7,382 nt of DNA, taken from contig JBFJVZ010000388.1 of NCBI GenBank assembly GCA_041623895.1, forward strand, positions 1 to 7,382. Reading direction: 5' to 3'. The notes under the pieces were generated by a model. The model was given only the letters and a program-made list of their open reading frames with translations, had not been told where the DNA came from and did no database searches. Below, in pieces: positions 6,790-7,382 of the stretch. Origin of the DNA: JBFJVZ01 sp041623895 (GTDB taxonomy: Bacteria; Planctomycetota; Planctomycetia; Pirellulales; Pirellulaceae). The position numbers and the translations under genes are program-made. Numbering within the stretch: the stretch's first letter is position 1; the number at the start of each line of letters is the position of its first letter.

Positions 6790-7012
6790 CGGACGAAGTT
6801 GCCTGCGGAGGCGCGCACGGGTGAGGAATGTATCGACTACTCGTGTTTTCTCGGCGCCGCTGGCCGCCTGAGTGGAACGCTTCTCTGTTCCGTTTGGTTG
6901 TGCGGGCGGGACGTGACTGTGCGCTCTACGCTTGCTTTGGCAAATCTTAGTGTTCTGACAGATCGCGGTCGTTCGTGATCCAGGTCGAAAGACAGTCACG
7001 GGTAGGGGTCGG
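6790..7012. promoter_or_regulatory. Divergent intergenic region between methyltransferase and subtilase genes
   Basis: Both flanking genes read outward from this 223-base spacer, so it should hold two promoters. I see no convincing -35/-10 pair on either strand. A short dyad, GGAAC (6874-6878) with GTTCC (6887-6891) and an eight-base loop, is the only clear structure. AGGGG at 7004-7008 is a plausible ribosome binding site for the plus-strand gene. Confidence 0.4.
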
Positions 7013-7382
7013 ATGTCGCTTTCCAAATCGATTGACCAACAAGCTCAAGAAACTCGCATCCAGCCCTGTGAACGCAGGCTGGCGCTGTCGGTCAGCCTGA
7101 TGGGTGACTTATTGCTGGATGCACTGGATATTCAGGAAACGCCCGCCCCGATCGCCGATCAAGCGATCGCTGATCAAACTACAGGGCACGAACCGTCCGA
7201 ACCGGCGAGTCCCGATCTGATCGAGCAGGCAGACCAGTTGCGGCAGTCGAGCGGATTGGATGGCAGTGGACAAACGGTGGCCGTGATCGACAGCGGCATT
7301 GCCTGGAAACATATCGCGCTGGGCGGCGGATTCGGTCCCGGATATCGAGTGGTGGGCGGCTGGGACTTTGCCGAAAACGATG
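7013..7382 (+). CDS. Subtilisin-like (S8) serine protease, N-terminal part, 3' end missing
   Basis: An open frame begins at ATG 7013 and runs off the window after 123 codons. Residues 82-99 (LDGSGQTVAVIDSGIAWK) contain the S8 catalytic-Asp motif, with Asp93 as the expected catalytic residue, followed by GGGFGPGYRVVGGWDFAEND. That segment is typical of the large subtilases of planctomycetes. The His and Ser motifs lie beyond the window. No classical signal peptide is seen; instead residues 18-37 hold PCERRLALSVSLMGDLLLDA, resembling the LEPR-type N-terminal segment of many large planctomycete surface or exported proteins (recognition from memory). Residues 40-75 are an acidic, Pro-rich linker with a repeated IADQ. 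The start is chosen because an in-frame stop lies at 6956-6958 with no other start after it, and AGGGG sits four bases before the ATG. The family suggests an exported protease, often with calcium-binding or dockerin-like parts; those would lie downstream and are not visible. Confidence 0.87.
   Translation, partial: MSLSKSIDQQAQETRIQPCERRLALSVSLMGDLLLDALDIQETPAPIADQAIADQTTGHEPSEPASPDLIEQADQLRQSSGLDGSGQTVAVIDSGIAWKHIALGGGFGPGYRVVGGWDFAEND

Noticed and set aside
6790..7026. In-frame 79-codon extension of the methyltransferase gene
   Set aside because: It would overlap the divergent subtilase start, has no ribosome binding site, and its composition (Arg/Ser/Thr-rich, no conserved pattern) looks non-coding.

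Overview
This window looks like ordinary chromosome from a planctomycete, most likely a Rhodopirellula/Pirellulaceae relative. That placement is inferred from protein style: a very large helical-repeat protein, a small membrane protein opening with an NPYxP-type motif, a subtilase whose N-terminus carries an 'xERRLALS' segment followed by VAVIDSGIA, and moderately high GC with loosely spaced genes. No 16S rRNA or other direct taxonomic marker is present.

Layout. Bases 2-3226 (+) are the 3' part of a large protein made of helical repeats, with TPR-like units near its C-terminus; its start lies before the window. A clean intrinsic terminator (3242-3269) closes it. Four genes then lie on the minus strand, in transcription order: a SAM-methyltransferase-like protein (6789-6079), glmS (5843-3987), a 66-residue protein with a strong Shine-Dalgarno (3917-3717), and a 90-residue two-helix membrane protein (3568-3296), which converges on the helical-repeat gene. 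A divergent 223-base spacer (6790-7012) separates the methyltransferase from a plus-strand gene whose first 123 codons are present: the N-terminus and catalytic-Asp region of an S8 subtilase that runs off the window.

How they fit together. Only glmS has a secure function (glucosamine-6-phosphate synthesis, the entry to UDP-GlcNAc). The 69-base spacing from glmS to the 66-residue gene, with no convincing terminator between, makes cotranscription plausible. Nothing ties the methyltransferase, the helical-repeat protein or the subtilase to amino-sugar metabolism apart from position.

No RNA genes, mobile elements, CRISPR arrays or phage genes were seen. I do not see a convincing new multi-gene system. 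The items most worth a second look are the unclassified repeat architecture of the large protein, the two small genes downstream of glmS, the short-cored methyltransferase with a basic tail, and the non-coding tandem repeats and dyads around glmS.
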